64,000 nt of DNA from Micromonospora sp. WMMD961. GTDB lineage: Bacteria > Actinomycetota > Actinomycetes > Mycobacteriales > Micromonosporaceae. Location: assembly GCF_029626145.1 (NCBI RefSeq), contig NZ_JARUBJ010000002.1:2634501-2698500 (forward strand), written 5' to 3'. The notes beneath the pieces are model-generated. The model ran no database searches and was not told the DNA's origin. It saw only the letters and a list, made by a program, of their open reading frames with translations. Shown in pieces: positions 42,009 to 50,653 of the stretch. Both the position numbers and the translations under genes were made by a program. Each line of letters opens with the position of its first letter. The stretch's first letter is position 1.

Positions 42009-43412
42009 TCAATCGTCGGTGGGGCGCTGGCGGGGCCAGCGACGGCCGCTGGCCTTCGTGTCCCGGGCATCGCGCGCCATCCGGCCGACCAGGCCGAAAC
42101 GGCTGACCTGCCGGGGCGTCGCCTCCGGGTCGGCCAGCAGCATCACCACGCTGGCCCCGCCCAGCCGGGCGCGGTCGATGCTCACCGAGCCGTTGGCCTG
42201 CAACGACACCCGCTTGGCGATGTCCAGGCCGAGCCCGGTCGAACCCTGGTCACTGGCTCCCCGACGCAGCGCCCGGTCCGGGTTGGCGATGCCTGGCCCG
42301 GCGTCGTCGACACGGATCGCCACATACCCGTCCCGCCGCGACACGGCCACCTCGAACGCGGTGCCCTGCGGGGTGTAGCGGAAGACGTTGCCGATCACCG
42401 CGTCCAGCGCGGCGGCCAGCTCGGCCCGTGGCACCGGGGCGGGGATGCGCAACTGTGCGCCGTTCACCCGGTGCGGCCGGTTCTGGTCGCCGGCCAGCGC
42501 CGCCCAGAACACCATCCGGTCCCGGACCACCTCGCTGACGTCGCACATCGCCGGTCCGGCCTCGTGCGCCACCGCCTTGCGGGTGGTCTTGATCAGCACG
42601 TCGATCTCACCCTCCAGGGTGACGATCGCCTGCCGGATCCGTCGGATGCCGCGGAGTCGGTCCAACTCCGCCGGGCTGAACGAACCCACGCTGGTGTCGT
42701 CGGACTCCAACGCCTCCGCGTCCAACCGCAGCACCGTCAACGGGGTACGCAGACGATGCGACAGGTCGGCGACCAGTTCCCGTTCGTCGGTGCGGGCCGC
42801 GTCGAGCCGGTCGGCCATCCGGTTGAAGGCGTACCCGGCCTCGGCCAGTTCACGGGGACCAGTCGGCTCGACCCGTACCCCCAGGTCACCGTCGCCGATC
42901 GAGAGCGCAGCCTTGACCAGACCCCGGGTCGAGTCCACCGCGCGGGCGGCGACCCGGTCGACCACCAGCACCGCCGCGCCGGCCATCGCCGCGCCGACCG
43001 CGAACAGGAGCAACCAGGTGCCGCCGGCTCCCTCGCCCAGCGTCGAGTCCGGAAGGAACACCTCGACCACGGCCGTCCGGTCACCGAGCACCACCGGGTC
43101 GAGCCGCACCACACCACCGTCGACGTCGACGACCAGCGACCGCCGGTCGGCTCGGGCCCGGTCCAGGTCGCTGCCGCTGGCCCGACCAGCAGACTCGTCA
43201 AGCCCCAACCCGTGCACCACGGCCCGGGTCGGGGCGCCCTCCGCGCTGGCCACCACGGCACGCTCGACGACCGCCGGGTCGGTGCTCACCGCCAGCGCGC
43301 CGGTCACCAGCGCGCTGCGCCGCGCCGCGTCGGCGATCGCCTCGTCCCGGCTCTGCTCACGCAGGCTGAGCCCGAGGGGGATCAGGAACGCGAGCGCGAC
43401 GAGGCTGGACAT
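42009..43412 (-). CDS. Two-component sensor histidine kinase
   Basis: A histidine kinase of about 467 residues. A membrane segment (LVALAFLIPLGLSL) leads an extracellular domain of about 110 residues; a second span near FAVGAAMAGAAVLVVD is followed by a HAMP domain, the H box LSHRLRTPLTVLRLD, N box NVFRYTP, G1 VDDAGPGI and G2 GSTGLGLDIAKR. It phosphorylates the upstream response regulator. The start is uncertain: ATG 43412 is the first standard one, but a CTG at 43445 would overlap the regulator stop as CTGA and add eleven hydrophobic residues (LRTALALLTAG) that complete the first span. Confidence 0.85.
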   Translation of the reverse strand: MSSLVALAFLIPLGLSLREQSRDEAIADAARRSALVTGALAVSTDPAVVERAVVASAEGAPTRAVVHGLGLDESAGRASGSDLDRARADRRSLVVDVDGGVVRLDPVVLGDRTAVVEVFLPDSTLGEGAGGTWLLLFAVGAAMAGAAVLVVDRVAARAVDSTRGLVKAALSIGDGDLGVRVEPTGPRELAEAGYAFNRMADRLDAARTDERELVADLSHRLRTPLTVLRLDAEALESDDTSVGSFSPAELDRLRGIRRIRQAIVTLEGEIDVLIKTTRKAVAHEAGPAMCDVSEVVRDRMVFWAALAGDQNRPHRVNGAQLRIPAPVPRAELAAALDAVIGNVFRYTPQGTAFEVAVSRRDGYVAIRVDDAGPGIANPDRALRRGASDQGSTGLGLDIAKRVSLQANGSVSIDRARLGGASVVMLLADPEATPRQVSRFGLVGRMARDARDTKASGRRWPRQRPTDD

Positions 43413-43441
43413 GCCGGCCGTGAGGAGGGCGAGCGCCGTCC

Positions 43442-44131
43442 TCAGTCCGGCGCCACCAGCCGGAACCCGACCCCCCGCACGGTGCGCAGGTAGCGCGGCT
43501 TCGCCGCGGACTCGCCCATCTTTCTGCGAAGCCAGTACAGGTGAACGTCGATTGTCTGGTCCTCGCCGACCGATGGCTGCCGCCATACCTCCTCCAAGAG
43601 TTCCCGGCGGGACACTACCCGCCCAGGTCGCGCGGCGAGATACGCCAGCAGGTCGAATTCCTTACGGGTCAGCGCCAGTGGCTCGCCGTCGAGTTGGGCA
43701 CTGCGCTCGCCCACGTCCACCCGGAGCCCACCGACGCTGTGCACCGCCGGCTGCACCGTCCGGCTGGCCCGCCCGGCCCGGCGCAGCACTGTGGTGATCC
43801 GTGCGTCCAGGTGCGCCCCGGTGAACGGTTTGACCATGTAGTCGTCGGCACCGGCGCGTAGCAGTTTGACCACCGACTGCTCGTCGTCGCGGGCGGTGGC
43901 GATGATGATCGGGACGTCGGTGATGCCGCGCAGCATCCGCAGCGCGTCCGAGCCGTCCAGGTCGGGCAGGCCCAGGTCGAGCACCACCAGGTCGGGTGTC
44001 TCCGCGGCGACCCGACGCAGCGCGTCCAACGCCGTACCCACGGCGTGCACGGCATGCCCCCGGTCGGTGAGGGACCGCAGCATCGCGCCGCGTACGACGT
44101 GATCGTCTTCGACCAGGAGCACGGAGGCCAC
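43442..44131 (-). CDS. OmpR/PhoB-family response regulator
   Basis: A 229-residue regulator with a receiver domain (VASVLLVEDDHVVRGAMLRS; phospho-acceptor Asp in VVLDLGLPDLDG; Lys in YMVKPF) and a winged-helix DNA-binding domain (LTRKEFDLLAYLAARPGRVV, then TIDVHLYWLRRKMGE and RYLRTVRGVGFRLV). It pairs with the downstream histidine kinase. GTG 44131 has no clear ribosome site, so the mRNA may be leaderless. It is divergent from the ADP-ribosylglycohydrolase gene (73 bp). Confidence 0.92.
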   Translation of the reverse strand: MASVLLVEDDHVVRGAMLRSLTDRGHAVHAVGTALDALRRVAAETPDLVVLDLGLPDLDGSDALRMLRGITDVPIIIATARDDEQSVVKLLRAGADDYMVKPFTGAHLDARITTVLRRAGRASRTVQPAVHSVGGLRVDVGERSAQLDGEPLALTRKEFDLLAYLAARPGRVVSRRELLEEVWRQPSVGEDQTIDVHLYWLRRKMGESAAKPRYLRTVRGVGFRLVAPD

Positions 44132-44204
44132 GACAAGACCGTACTTGGCCTGGCAAGTTGATCGCGTTGCGACGTGCCTGGGGAGCGGGCAAGCTGGTAC
44201 GACG

Positions 44205-45119
44205 ATGTCGTTCACGCTGTTTGTCGATGCCCGCCTGGCGCTCGCCCGGGACAGCCTCGCCGGTCTCTCCACCGGCGACGCGCTCGGCGAGCAGGCCATG
44301 TCGTCGGCGTCCGTCGATCTCGCCGAGGGCGCGCTGCCACCGGCCCCCTGGGCATGGACCGACGACACCGAGATGGCCTGCTCGGTCCTCGCCGCCCTGG
44401 TCGACGCCGGCAGCATCGACCGGGACCGGCTGGCCCTGGCCTTCGCCGAGCGTCGCGACAGGCGCCGGGGCTACGGCGACGGCGCCACGCTGATCCTGCG
44501 GCTGATCCGCGATGGCACCCCGTGGCCGTTGGCCGCCGCCTCCGCCTTCGACGGCCAGGGCTCCTGCGGCAACGGCGCGGCGATGCGGGTCGGCCCGCTG
44601 GGCGCGTACTTCGCCGACTCGACAGCGCGTGCCGCGGCACAGGCCCGCGCCTCGGCCGAGGTGACGCACGCGCATCCGGAGGGGATCGCGGGAGCGGTCG
44701 CGGTCGCCGTCGCCGCGGCGTTGGCGGCCCGGGCCCGCCTGGACGGGCACCGGCCGGCCCCGCAGCGGCTGCTCGCCGGGATCGCCGCCGCGCTCGATCC
44801 GGGCACCGAGGTGCACCGGAGCGTGAACCGGGCGGCCGGGCTGCTCGGCCGGCCACTGCCCCGGGTGGTGACGACGCTCGGCAACGGCTCCCGGGTGACC
44901 GCCCAGGACACCGTCGGGTTCACCCTCTGGGTGGCCGCCAGCCACCTCGACGACTATCCGGCGGCGATCCAGACGTGCCTGCGGGCCGGCGGGGACGTGG
45001 ACACCACGGCTGCCATCGCCGGGTCGGTCGTGGCGGCGTACACCGGTGTCGGCACCCCGGGCGGCGTGCCCGAGCCGTGGCTGGCCGCCCGCGAACCGCT
45101 ACCCACCTGGCTGCCCTGA
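44205..45119 (+). CDS. ADP-ribosylglycohydrolase-family protein
   Basis: A 304-residue DraG-like protein. Metal-binding motifs are WTDDTEMACSVLAAL near the N-terminus and GGDVDTTAAIAGSVVAAYTG near the C-terminus; GNGAAMRVGPLGAYFAD and VTHAHPEGIAGAVAVA are family-typical. The usual GGDTDT reads GGDVDT, a conservative change. It should remove ADP-ribose from arginine, nucleic acid or small-molecule adducts with two magnesium ions. ATG 44205 was chosen; an upstream ATG at 44145 gives a 20-residue extension without family features. Confidence 0.85.
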   Translation: MSFTLFVDARLALARDSLAGLSTGDALGEQAMSSASVDLAEGALPPAPWAWTDDTEMACSVLAALVDAGSIDRDRLALAFAERRDRRRGYGDGATLILRLIRDGTPWPLAAASAFDGQGSCGNGAAMRVGPLGAYFADSTARAAAQARASAEVTHAHPEGIAGAVAVAVAAALAARARLDGHRPAPQRLLAGIAAALDPGTEVHRSVNRAAGLLGRPLPRVVTTLGNGSRVTAQDTVGFTLWVAASHLDDYPAAIQTCLRAGGDVDTTAAIAGSVVAAYTGVGTPGGVPEPWLAAREPLPTWLP

Positions 45120-45240
45120 CTGCGAGGCTGACCCGGCCCGGCCTGCGGGCGCTGGCCTGACCCTGGTCGTGATCTCCTCGGTCTCCTGCAAATCGGGGTG
45201 TCCGTGCGGTTGATGCCGCGTTCTCCGGAACCCGAGCGGA

Positions 45241-46227
45241 TCACCGAGATGACGCGGAAAGGGCCGGCGTCGGGCGGGCCGGCGGCGTGGTGGCTCCGGC
45301 GGCGCTGGGCGGGGTCTCGGCGGGTGCGGTCTGGTCCTCGTCCGCGTGGCCGGTCACCTCGGTGGGCTTCGGGGTCTCGTCCGTGCGGCCGGTCACCTCG
45401 GCAAGCGTCGGGGTTGCGTCCTCGTCCGCGCCGCCGACCGCCTCGGCGAGCGCCAAGGGCTCGGCCGGGTCGCGTCGACGCCACCGGCTGACCAGCCAAC
45501 CGATCGCCGCGCCGCCGCCGAGCCCGGCCAGCAGGCCGGCGGCCAGCATCCCGTCGGCGCTGCCGGACTCCTCGCCGGCACCGCCCGCACGAGCGGCCGG
45601 GTCGGCGTCGACACCGTTGCCCGGACCGGCCGGCGCGCCGGCGGCCGGGGCACCGTGGCTCCCGCCGTGAGCGGCCGCTCCGGCGGCGCCGGAGGCCGCC
45701 GGCAGCAGGGTCAGCACCGGGGCGCGGTGCGCGCCGGTGGCGTCCGCCCACCGGACCACGGTGCCGTCGGCGTACGTCTGGACCACCTCGAAGGTGAGCC
45801 GCTGGGCCTGCGGCATCGGCCCCATGGACAGCGCCAGCCGGGCCGGCCCGGGATCGCTCTCGCCGACCCGGACCCAGGTCACCGCTGTGGTCACCGTGCT
45901 CACTACGGAGGAGTGGATTCCGGCCAACGGCTTGTCCAGGGTGCGGGAGCTCAGCCGGGGCGCCCACCCGTCCACCGACATCGGGTAGACCTCGGCGATC
46001 GGCGCGTCAGCGGGCAAGCGGACCTCGATCTGGTTGGTCTTCGTGCCGGCTCGCTCCTCCGGCACAGTGAATTCGAGGCGTACGGCGTCGCCCTGCCGGG
46101 CCTCGGCCGGGGTGGTCGTCACGTCCGCCGCGGACGCCGCGCTGGGCCAGAACAGTAGGCCGGCGGCGGTCAGCGCGGTCACCGCCGCGATCCGCCGTCG
46201 CCGCTCGCCGCCGTGCGTGCTCACCAT
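45241..46227 (-). CDS. YcnI-like (DUF1775) secreted membrane protein
   Basis: A 328-residue protein with a signal peptide (cleavage after ASA, near residue 33), a DUF1775/YcnI beta-sandwich domain (about 34-185), a Gly/Ala/Pro-rich linker, one membrane span (MLAAGLLAGLGGGAAIGWLV) and a long acidic cytoplasmic tail with TEVTG/AEVTG repeats. YcnI binds copper through an N-terminal histidine brace. Here the mature start reads ADVTTTPAEA, with Asp where His is expected, so classic copper binding is in doubt. No copC or copD gene is adjacent. It is divergent from thrS. Confidence 0.78.
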   Translation of the reverse strand: MVSTHGGERRRRIAAVTALTAAGLLFWPSAASAADVTTTPAEARQGDAVRLEFTVPEERAGTKTNQIEVRLPADAPIAEVYPMSVDGWAPRLSSRTLDKPLAGIHSSVVSTVTTAVTWVRVGESDPGPARLALSMGPMPQAQRLTFEVVQTYADGTVVRWADATGAHRAPVLTLLPAASGAAGAAAHGGSHGAPAAGAPAGPGNGVDADPAARAGGAGEESGSADGMLAAGLLAGLGGGAAIGWLVSRWRRRDPAEPLALAEAVGGADEDATPTLAEVTGRTDETPKPTEVTGHADEDQTAPAETPPSAAGATTPPARPTPALSASSR

Positions 46228-46414
46228 GTCGTGCCCCCATCCGTGTCCGCGCGGCCGGCACCGGTTTCCGGCCACACCCTGTAGTTCGGCTGCGCGGAGC
46301 GAAAGGTTCAACGTGGCCGCAGGAAGGTGCCCTTCCGGAGCCGGGGAGGGTGGACCGATAGCATCGGCAGGAGCCGAGGATCGGCGCCGTTTCGTACCAC
46401 TTGGAGGAGTCACC

Positions 46415-48424
46415 GTGTCCGCACCCCGTACCCCCGCCGTGGCCGACCCCGTCGTCGTCGCCGCCGGGACGACGGCGGCCGACGCGGTGGCCGCGGCCGG
46501 ACTGCCCGCGAACGGCCCGAAGGCGATCGTCGTGGTTCGTGACCCGCAGGGTCAGCTGCGTGACCTGGACTGGTCGCCGGCCGAGGAAACCGTCGTCGAG
46601 CCGGTCAGCCTGGACTCGCCGGACGGGCTCAACGTGCTGCGCCACTCCACCGCGCACGTGCTCGCCCAGGCCGTGCAGGACGTCTTCCCCGAGGCCAAGC
46701 TGGGCATCGGCCCGCCCATCGAGAACGGCTTCTACTACGACTTCGACGTCGACAAGCCGTTCCAGCCCGATGACCTCAGCAAGCTCGAGAAGCGCATGCA
46801 GGAGATCATCAAGTCCGGGCAGCGGTTCCGCCGCCGCCGTTTCGGCAGCCTGGACGAGGCGCGCTCCGAGCTGGCCGACGAGCCGTTCAAGCTGGAGTTG
46901 ATCGAGGTCAAGGGCGAGGGCCTGGACACCGACGAGGTGATGGAGGTGGGCGGCGGCGAGCTGACCATCTACGACAACCTCGACGCCAAGGAGGACAAGG
47001 TCTGCTGGTCGGACCTGTGCCGGGGCCCGCACCTGCCGACCACCCGCCTGATCGGCGCGTTCAAGCTGATGCGCTCGGCCGCCGCCTACTGGCGGGGGTC
47101 GGAGAAGAACCCCCAACTGCAGCGGGTGTACGGCACCGCGTGGCCGACCCGTGACGAGCTCAAGGCGTACCTGAAGCTGCTGGAGGAGGCCGCCCGGCGC
47201 GACCACCGCAAGCTCGGCGCGGACCTCGACCTGTTCAGCTTCCCCGACGAGATCGGCTCCGGCCTGGCGGTCTTCCACCCCAAGGGCGGCATCATCCGCC
47301 GCGAGATGGAGCACTACTCGCGGCGGCGGCACGAGGAGGCGGGGTACGAGTTCGTCAACACCCCGCACATCACCAAGGCGCAGCTGTTCCAGACCTCCGG
47401 TCACCTGCCGTACTACGCGGACACCATGTTCCCGCCCATGCAGCTGGAGGGCGCGGACTACTACCTCAAGGCGATGAACTGCCCGATGCACAACCTGATC
47501 TTCAGGGCGCGCGGGCGGTCGTACCGGGAGCTGCCGCTGCGGCTGTTCGAGTTCGGCACCGTCTACCGGTACGAGAAGTCCGGCGTGGTGCACGGCCTGA
47601 CCCGCGTTCGTGGCCTGACCCAGGACGACTCGCACATCTACTGCACCCGCGAGCAGATGGCGGGCGAGCTGTCCACGCTGCTCAGCTTCGTGCTCGACCT
47701 GCTGCGTGACTACGGCCTGGACGACTTCTACCTGGAGCTGTCGACCCGGGACGACTCGCCGAAGTTCATCGGGGCCGACGAGGACTGGGCGGAGGCCACC
47801 GAGGCGCTGCGGACCGCCGCCGCGACCTCCGGGCTGGACCTGGTGCCCGACCCGGGCGGCGCGGCGTTCTACGGGCCGAAGATCTCCGTGCAGGCGCGGG
47901 ACGCGATCGGCCGGACCTGGCAGATGTCCACCATCCAGGTCGACTTCAACCAGCCGGAGCGGTTCGGGTTGGAGTACCAGGCCGCCGACGGCAGCCGCCA
48001 GCGACCCGTCATGATCCACCGGGCGTTGTTCGGGTCGATCGAGCGGTTCTTCGGGGTGCTCACCGAGCACTACGCGGGGGCGTTCCCGGCCTGGCTGGCA
48101 CCGGTGCAGGTGGTGGGCATCCCGATCCGCGAGGACCACACCGACTACCTCCACGGCTTCGTGGCGGCGCTGCGTGCCGAGGGGATCCGCGCCCAGGTGG
48201 ACGCGGGGGACGACCGGATGCAGAAGAAGATCCGTACGGCGCAGCAGCAGAAGATCCCGTTCATGGTGATCGCCGGTGACGACGACGTGGCCGCCGGCAC
48301 GGTCTCCTTCCGCTACCGCGACGGCTCCCAGCGCAACGGGGTGCCGGTCGCCGAGGCGGTGACCCACGTGCTCGACGTGGTCAGCTCCCGCACCAACATC
48401 GGCCCCTCCGCCGCGGCGGAGTAG
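46415..48424 (+). CDS. thrS: Threonyl-tRNA synthetase
   Basis: A 669-residue class II synthetase. TGS-like N-terminal and editing domains (about 1-235; HSTAHVLAQAVQDVFPEAK) precede the catalytic core with FHPKGGIIRREMEHYSRRRH, zinc ligands in MNCPMHN and DDSHIYC, motif 2 RLFEFGTVYRYEKS and motif 3 MIHRALFGSIERF, then an anticodon-binding domain. It charges tRNA-Thr in the cytosol. GTG 46415 has GGAGGAG at six bases. In many actinobacteria thrS precedes the HIT/PIM genes, as here with a DD-carboxypeptidase gene in between. No T-box is evident upstream. Confidence 0.97.
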   Translation: MSAPRTPAVADPVVVAAGTTAADAVAAAGLPANGPKAIVVVRDPQGQLRDLDWSPAEETVVEPVSLDSPDGLNVLRHSTAHVLAQAVQDVFPEAKLGIGPPIENGFYYDFDVDKPFQPDDLSKLEKRMQEIIKSGQRFRRRRFGSLDEARSELADEPFKLELIEVKGEGLDTDEVMEVGGGELTIYDNLDAKEDKVCWSDLCRGPHLPTTRLIGAFKLMRSAAAYWRGSEKNPQLQRVYGTAWPTRDELKAYLKLLEEAARRDHRKLGADLDLFSFPDEIGSGLAVFHPKGGIIRREMEHYSRRRHEEAGYEFVNTPHITKAQLFQTSGHLPYYADTMFPPMQLEGADYYLKAMNCPMHNLIFRARGRSYRELPLRLFEFGTVYRYEKSGVVHGLTRVRGLTQDDSHIYCTREQMAGELSTLLSFVLDLLRDYGLDDFYLELSTRDDSPKFIGADEDWAEATEALRTAAATSGLDLVPDPGGAAFYGPKISVQARDAIGRTWQMSTIQVDFNQPERFGLEYQAADGSRQRPVMIHRALFGSIERFFGVLTEHYAGAFPAWLAPVQVVGIPIREDHTDYLHGFVAALRAEGIRAQVDAGDDRMQKKIRTAQQQKIPFMVIAGDDDVAAGTVSFRYRDGSQRNGVPVAEAVTHVLDVVSSRTNIGPSAAAE

Positions 48425-48441
48425 CGGGACCGCCCGGCCCG

Positions 48442-48520
48442 CGCTGGCCGCTGGCCGCCGCCCGCCCGCTGGCCGCTGGCCGCCCGCCCGCTGGCCGCTG
48501 GCCGCCCGCCTGCTGGCGGC
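48442..48520. repeat. Short tandem repeat after thrS
   Basis: The 18-base unit CGCTGGCCGCTGGCCGCC occurs three times, at 48442-48459, 48467-48484 and 48489-48506 (period 25 then 22), separated by CCGCC-type spacers and itself internally repetitive (CGCTGGC twice). It fills the first half of the thrS 3' gap, just before the palindrome at 48539. Confidence 0.75.
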
Positions 48521-48538
48521 ATGATCGTGCTCGATCCA

Positions 48539-48578
48539 GGAAGTAGTGGCCTCCCGACCCGGGGAGGCCACTACTTCC
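48539..48578. repeat. Extragenic palindrome, CATGGAAGTAGTGG type
   Basis: GGAAGTAGTGGCCTCCC (48539-48555) and GGGAGGCCACTACTTCC (48562-48578) make a perfect 17-bp stem with a six-base loop between the convergent thrS and DD-carboxypeptidase genes. Imperfect pairing extends outward to about 48523-48596 (ATGATCGTGCTCGATCC against the complement of ATGTTCGAGCGCGAGCAT). Read outward to inward, the right arm gives TCGAACATGGAAGTAGTGG, resembling the TCGATCATGGAGTTGTGG arms at 13.2 and 51.8 kb. Confidence 0.82.
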
Positions 48579-48620
48579 ATGTTCGAGCGCGAGCATCACC
48601 CGGGAGGCCGACCCCCGTCC

Positions 48621-49349
48621 TCAGATGCCGCAGTTCGGCGCCGACCAGCCCCCGGTCGACGACACATGGGTGTGATCGTTGTGGTCCGGGTAGCCGGGGC
48701 CGAGGATCTGCCCGAAGCCGTGGTAGCGAGCCTGCTGGGCCAGTCGGCACAACGACGGGGACCCGACCAGGTCCACCGCGTCGCCGTACAGGTGCCGGCT
48801 GTTCGACGCGCCGCCGACCGCGCTGTTGCAGGCGTAGCTGCGGAAGCTGCTGCTGATCGAGATCGACACGTCACCGAGGGCGTGCCGCATGGCCTGGAGC
48901 TTCCACATCGAGACGAGCGCGTTGAACCGCGCGGTGCTCGCCGAGACCGCGCCACCGGACCAGTCGCTGTTGCACTTGTTCAGCTCGGGGTAGCTGAAGT
49001 TGGCCGGTGTGCAGTCGTTGTCCTGGAGGGCGTAGATCCGGTTGAACGTCTGTGGGCCGGCGATCCCGTCCGCGGCCAGCCCGTACGCCTGCTGGAAGCG
49101 GATCACCGCCGACCGGGTGGCCGGGCCGAACGCGCCGTCGAGGCCGAGAACCGCGCCGTAGCCGGGGTAGCCGGCGACCCGGATCTGGAGTTGCCGGACG
49201 TCCTCGCCGGATGCCCCCTGGGACAGGGTGCGGCCCCAGGTGTAGCAGCCGTCCGCCTGTGCGGCGCCGGCGGTGAGGGTGATGCCGGCCACTGTGGTGG
49301 CGGCGGTCAGGGCGAGTGCCGCGAGGAGCCGGCCGAGCCGTCGGATCAT
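48621..49349 (-). CDS. Secreted zinc D-Ala-D-Ala carboxypeptidase (M15) with PG-binding domain
   Basis: A 242-residue secreted protein. The signal peptide ends AGAAQA near residue 32. A peptidoglycan-binding-1 domain follows (about 45-100; GEDVRQLQIRVAGYPGYGAV, then FGPATRSAVIRFQQAYGL). The peptidase M15A domain has zinc ligands in SRHLYGDAVDLVG and HNDHTHV. It resembles the Streptomyces albus G DD-carboxypeptidase, which trims D-Ala from cell-wall peptides. Cysteines (GCYTWG, NDCTPAN, NKCNSD, YACNS, SLCRLA, NCGI) suggest disulphides. ATG 49349 has GGAGGA at seven bases. Confidence 0.92.
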   Translation of the reverse strand: MIRRLGRLLAALALTAATTVAGITLTAGAAQADGCYTWGRTLSQGASGEDVRQLQIRVAGYPGYGAVLGLDGAFGPATRSAVIRFQQAYGLAADGIAGPQTFNRIYALQDNDCTPANFSYPELNKCNSDWSGGAVSASTARFNALVSMWKLQAMRHALGDVSISISSSFRSYACNSAVGGASNSRHLYGDAVDLVGSPSLCRLAQQARYHGFGQILGPGYPDHNDHTHVSSTGGWSAPNCGI

Positions 49350-49490
49350 GCAGTCCTCCATCAATGTATGGAAGTTTCTGGATGCATGGAATCTTCAGGC
49401 CTCGCTATTGATCCGTCAAGAAATTGCAGGGTGGAGTTTTCCCGTCGACAGGTGTCGCGGCACGCCTCCGGGGCTCCGTAGGATCGGCTC

Positions 49491-50039
49491 GTGACAGGGG
49501 CGGAACGGCACACGGACATCGGCGGCATGGCGGACGGCCTCGAGCGGCTCTGGACGCCGCACCGGATGACCTACATCTCCGGCGAGGACCGCCCGGTCGA
49601 GGGCTACGAGAAGCCGACCGGCTGCCCGTTCTGCCGGGCCCCCCAGCTGCCGCCGGAGGAGAGCCTGGTGGTGGCCCGCGGCGAGCACGTGTTCGTGGTG
49701 CTCAACCTCTACCCGTACAACCCAGGTCACCTGCTGGTCTGCCCCTACCGGCACGTCGCCGACTACACCGACCTGGACGTGCCGGAGACCACCGAGCTGG
49801 CGTCGTACACCCAGACGGCGATGCGGGTGATCCGCAAGGTGAGCAACGCGCACGGCTTCAACCTGGGCATGAACCAGGGCGGGGTGGCCGGCGCCGGCAT
49901 CGCCGCGCACCTGCACCAGCACGTGGTGCCGCGCTGGGGCGGCGACGCGAACTTCATGCCGGTGATCGGCCGCACCAAGGTCCTGCCGCAACTGCTGCAC
50001 GACACCCGCGACCTGCTCGCCCGCGCCTGGCCGTCCTGA
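49491..50039 (+). CDS. HIT-family protein (AP4A phosphorylase-like)
   Basis: A 182-residue HIT-fold protein. A zinc-like CPFC pair lies at TGCPFCRAPQL; VVLNLYPYNPGHLLVCPYRH and the histidine triad AAHLHQHVVPRWGGDANFMP are complete. The Rv2613c-type actinobacterial proteins of this form are AP4A phosphorylases, and this gene occupies the same relative place between thrS and pgsA. It acts in the cytosol on dinucleoside polyphosphates. It starts at GTG 49491. Confidence 0.9.
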   Translation: MTGAERHTDIGGMADGLERLWTPHRMTYISGEDRPVEGYEKPTGCPFCRAPQLPPEESLVVARGEHVFVVLNLYPYNPGHLLVCPYRHVADYTDLDVPETTELASYTQTAMRVIRKVSNAHGFNLGMNQGGVAGAGIAAHLHQHVVPRWGGDANFMPVIGRTKVLPQLLHDTRDLLARAWPS

Positions 50040-50073
50040 CCGTCGGCGCGACGCGAGGCCGGCGCCGGTCCCG

Positions 50074-50568
50074 CTAGCCGGCGCGCAGCAGCGGGGTCAG
50101 CTCCGGCCAGCTCTCCACCCGGTGTACGAGAGGCAGCAGCGCTGTGCGAGCGGCGACCTCCGCCGGGCGGGGCCGGAACAGGAATCGGTGCGGCACCGAC
50201 GTCAGGTAGCCGAGCACCTCCAGCTTGTCGTCCACGAAGTGGGTCAGCCCGAGGCGCTCGGCGATCGGCGCCTTGTCCGGACGGGTACGGCAGAAGTGGA
50301 GCCGCTCGACCGGGATGCCGGTGCGCTCCGCGAAGTCGTGGTGGGCCAGCCACTCCCGGGTGCGGCGCTCGGTGGCCTCCCCGCACTTGGACACCAGGTG
50401 CACCTCGTCGAAATCCGGCCCGAGCGCCGCGAGCGCGTCGAACGCCCCGTCGACCACAGGTGTACGCAGGTAGTGCGCGCCGAAGAACGAGGTGTCGGCG
50501 TCCTCGTCGGCCGGCTCGATGATCACGCCACCGATGTCCACACCGAGCCTCCGCATGCGGCCGATCAT
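50074..50568 (-). CDS. HAD-like protein with altered motif I
   Basis: A 164-residue HAD-fold protein. Motif I reads LGVDIGGVIIEP, so the second Asp of D-x-D is replaced by Gly. Motif II is HLVSKCGE, motif III DKAPIAERLG and motif IV FVDDKLEVLGYLT. The nucleophile Asp and the metal-binding DD are kept but the general acid is missing, as in pseudo-phosphatases or HADs with other chemistry. Substrate unknown. ATG 50568 was chosen; MRRLGVD at 50556 is an alternative. It is divergent from the aldo/keto reductase gene. Confidence 0.68.
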   Translation of the reverse strand: MIGRMRRLGVDIGGVIIEPADEDADTSFFGAHYLRTPVVDGAFDALAALGPDFDEVHLVSKCGEATERRTREWLAHHDFAERTGIPVERLHFCRTRPDKAPIAERLGLTHFVDDKLEVLGYLTSVPHRFLFRPRPAEVAARTALLPLVHRVESWPELTPLLRAG

Positions 50569-50653
50569 GCCGCACCGGTCGGTCGGCTCGCCGCCGCGAT
50601 TCCGGCCCCGGGATCTGCTACGCCCCGGCCCGTGGAGGTGGCACGATCGGCCG

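Noticed and set aside
46228..46414. T-box leader upstream of thrS
   Set aside because: No stem with a threonine specifier bulge or T-box motif could be found in the 187-bp gap.
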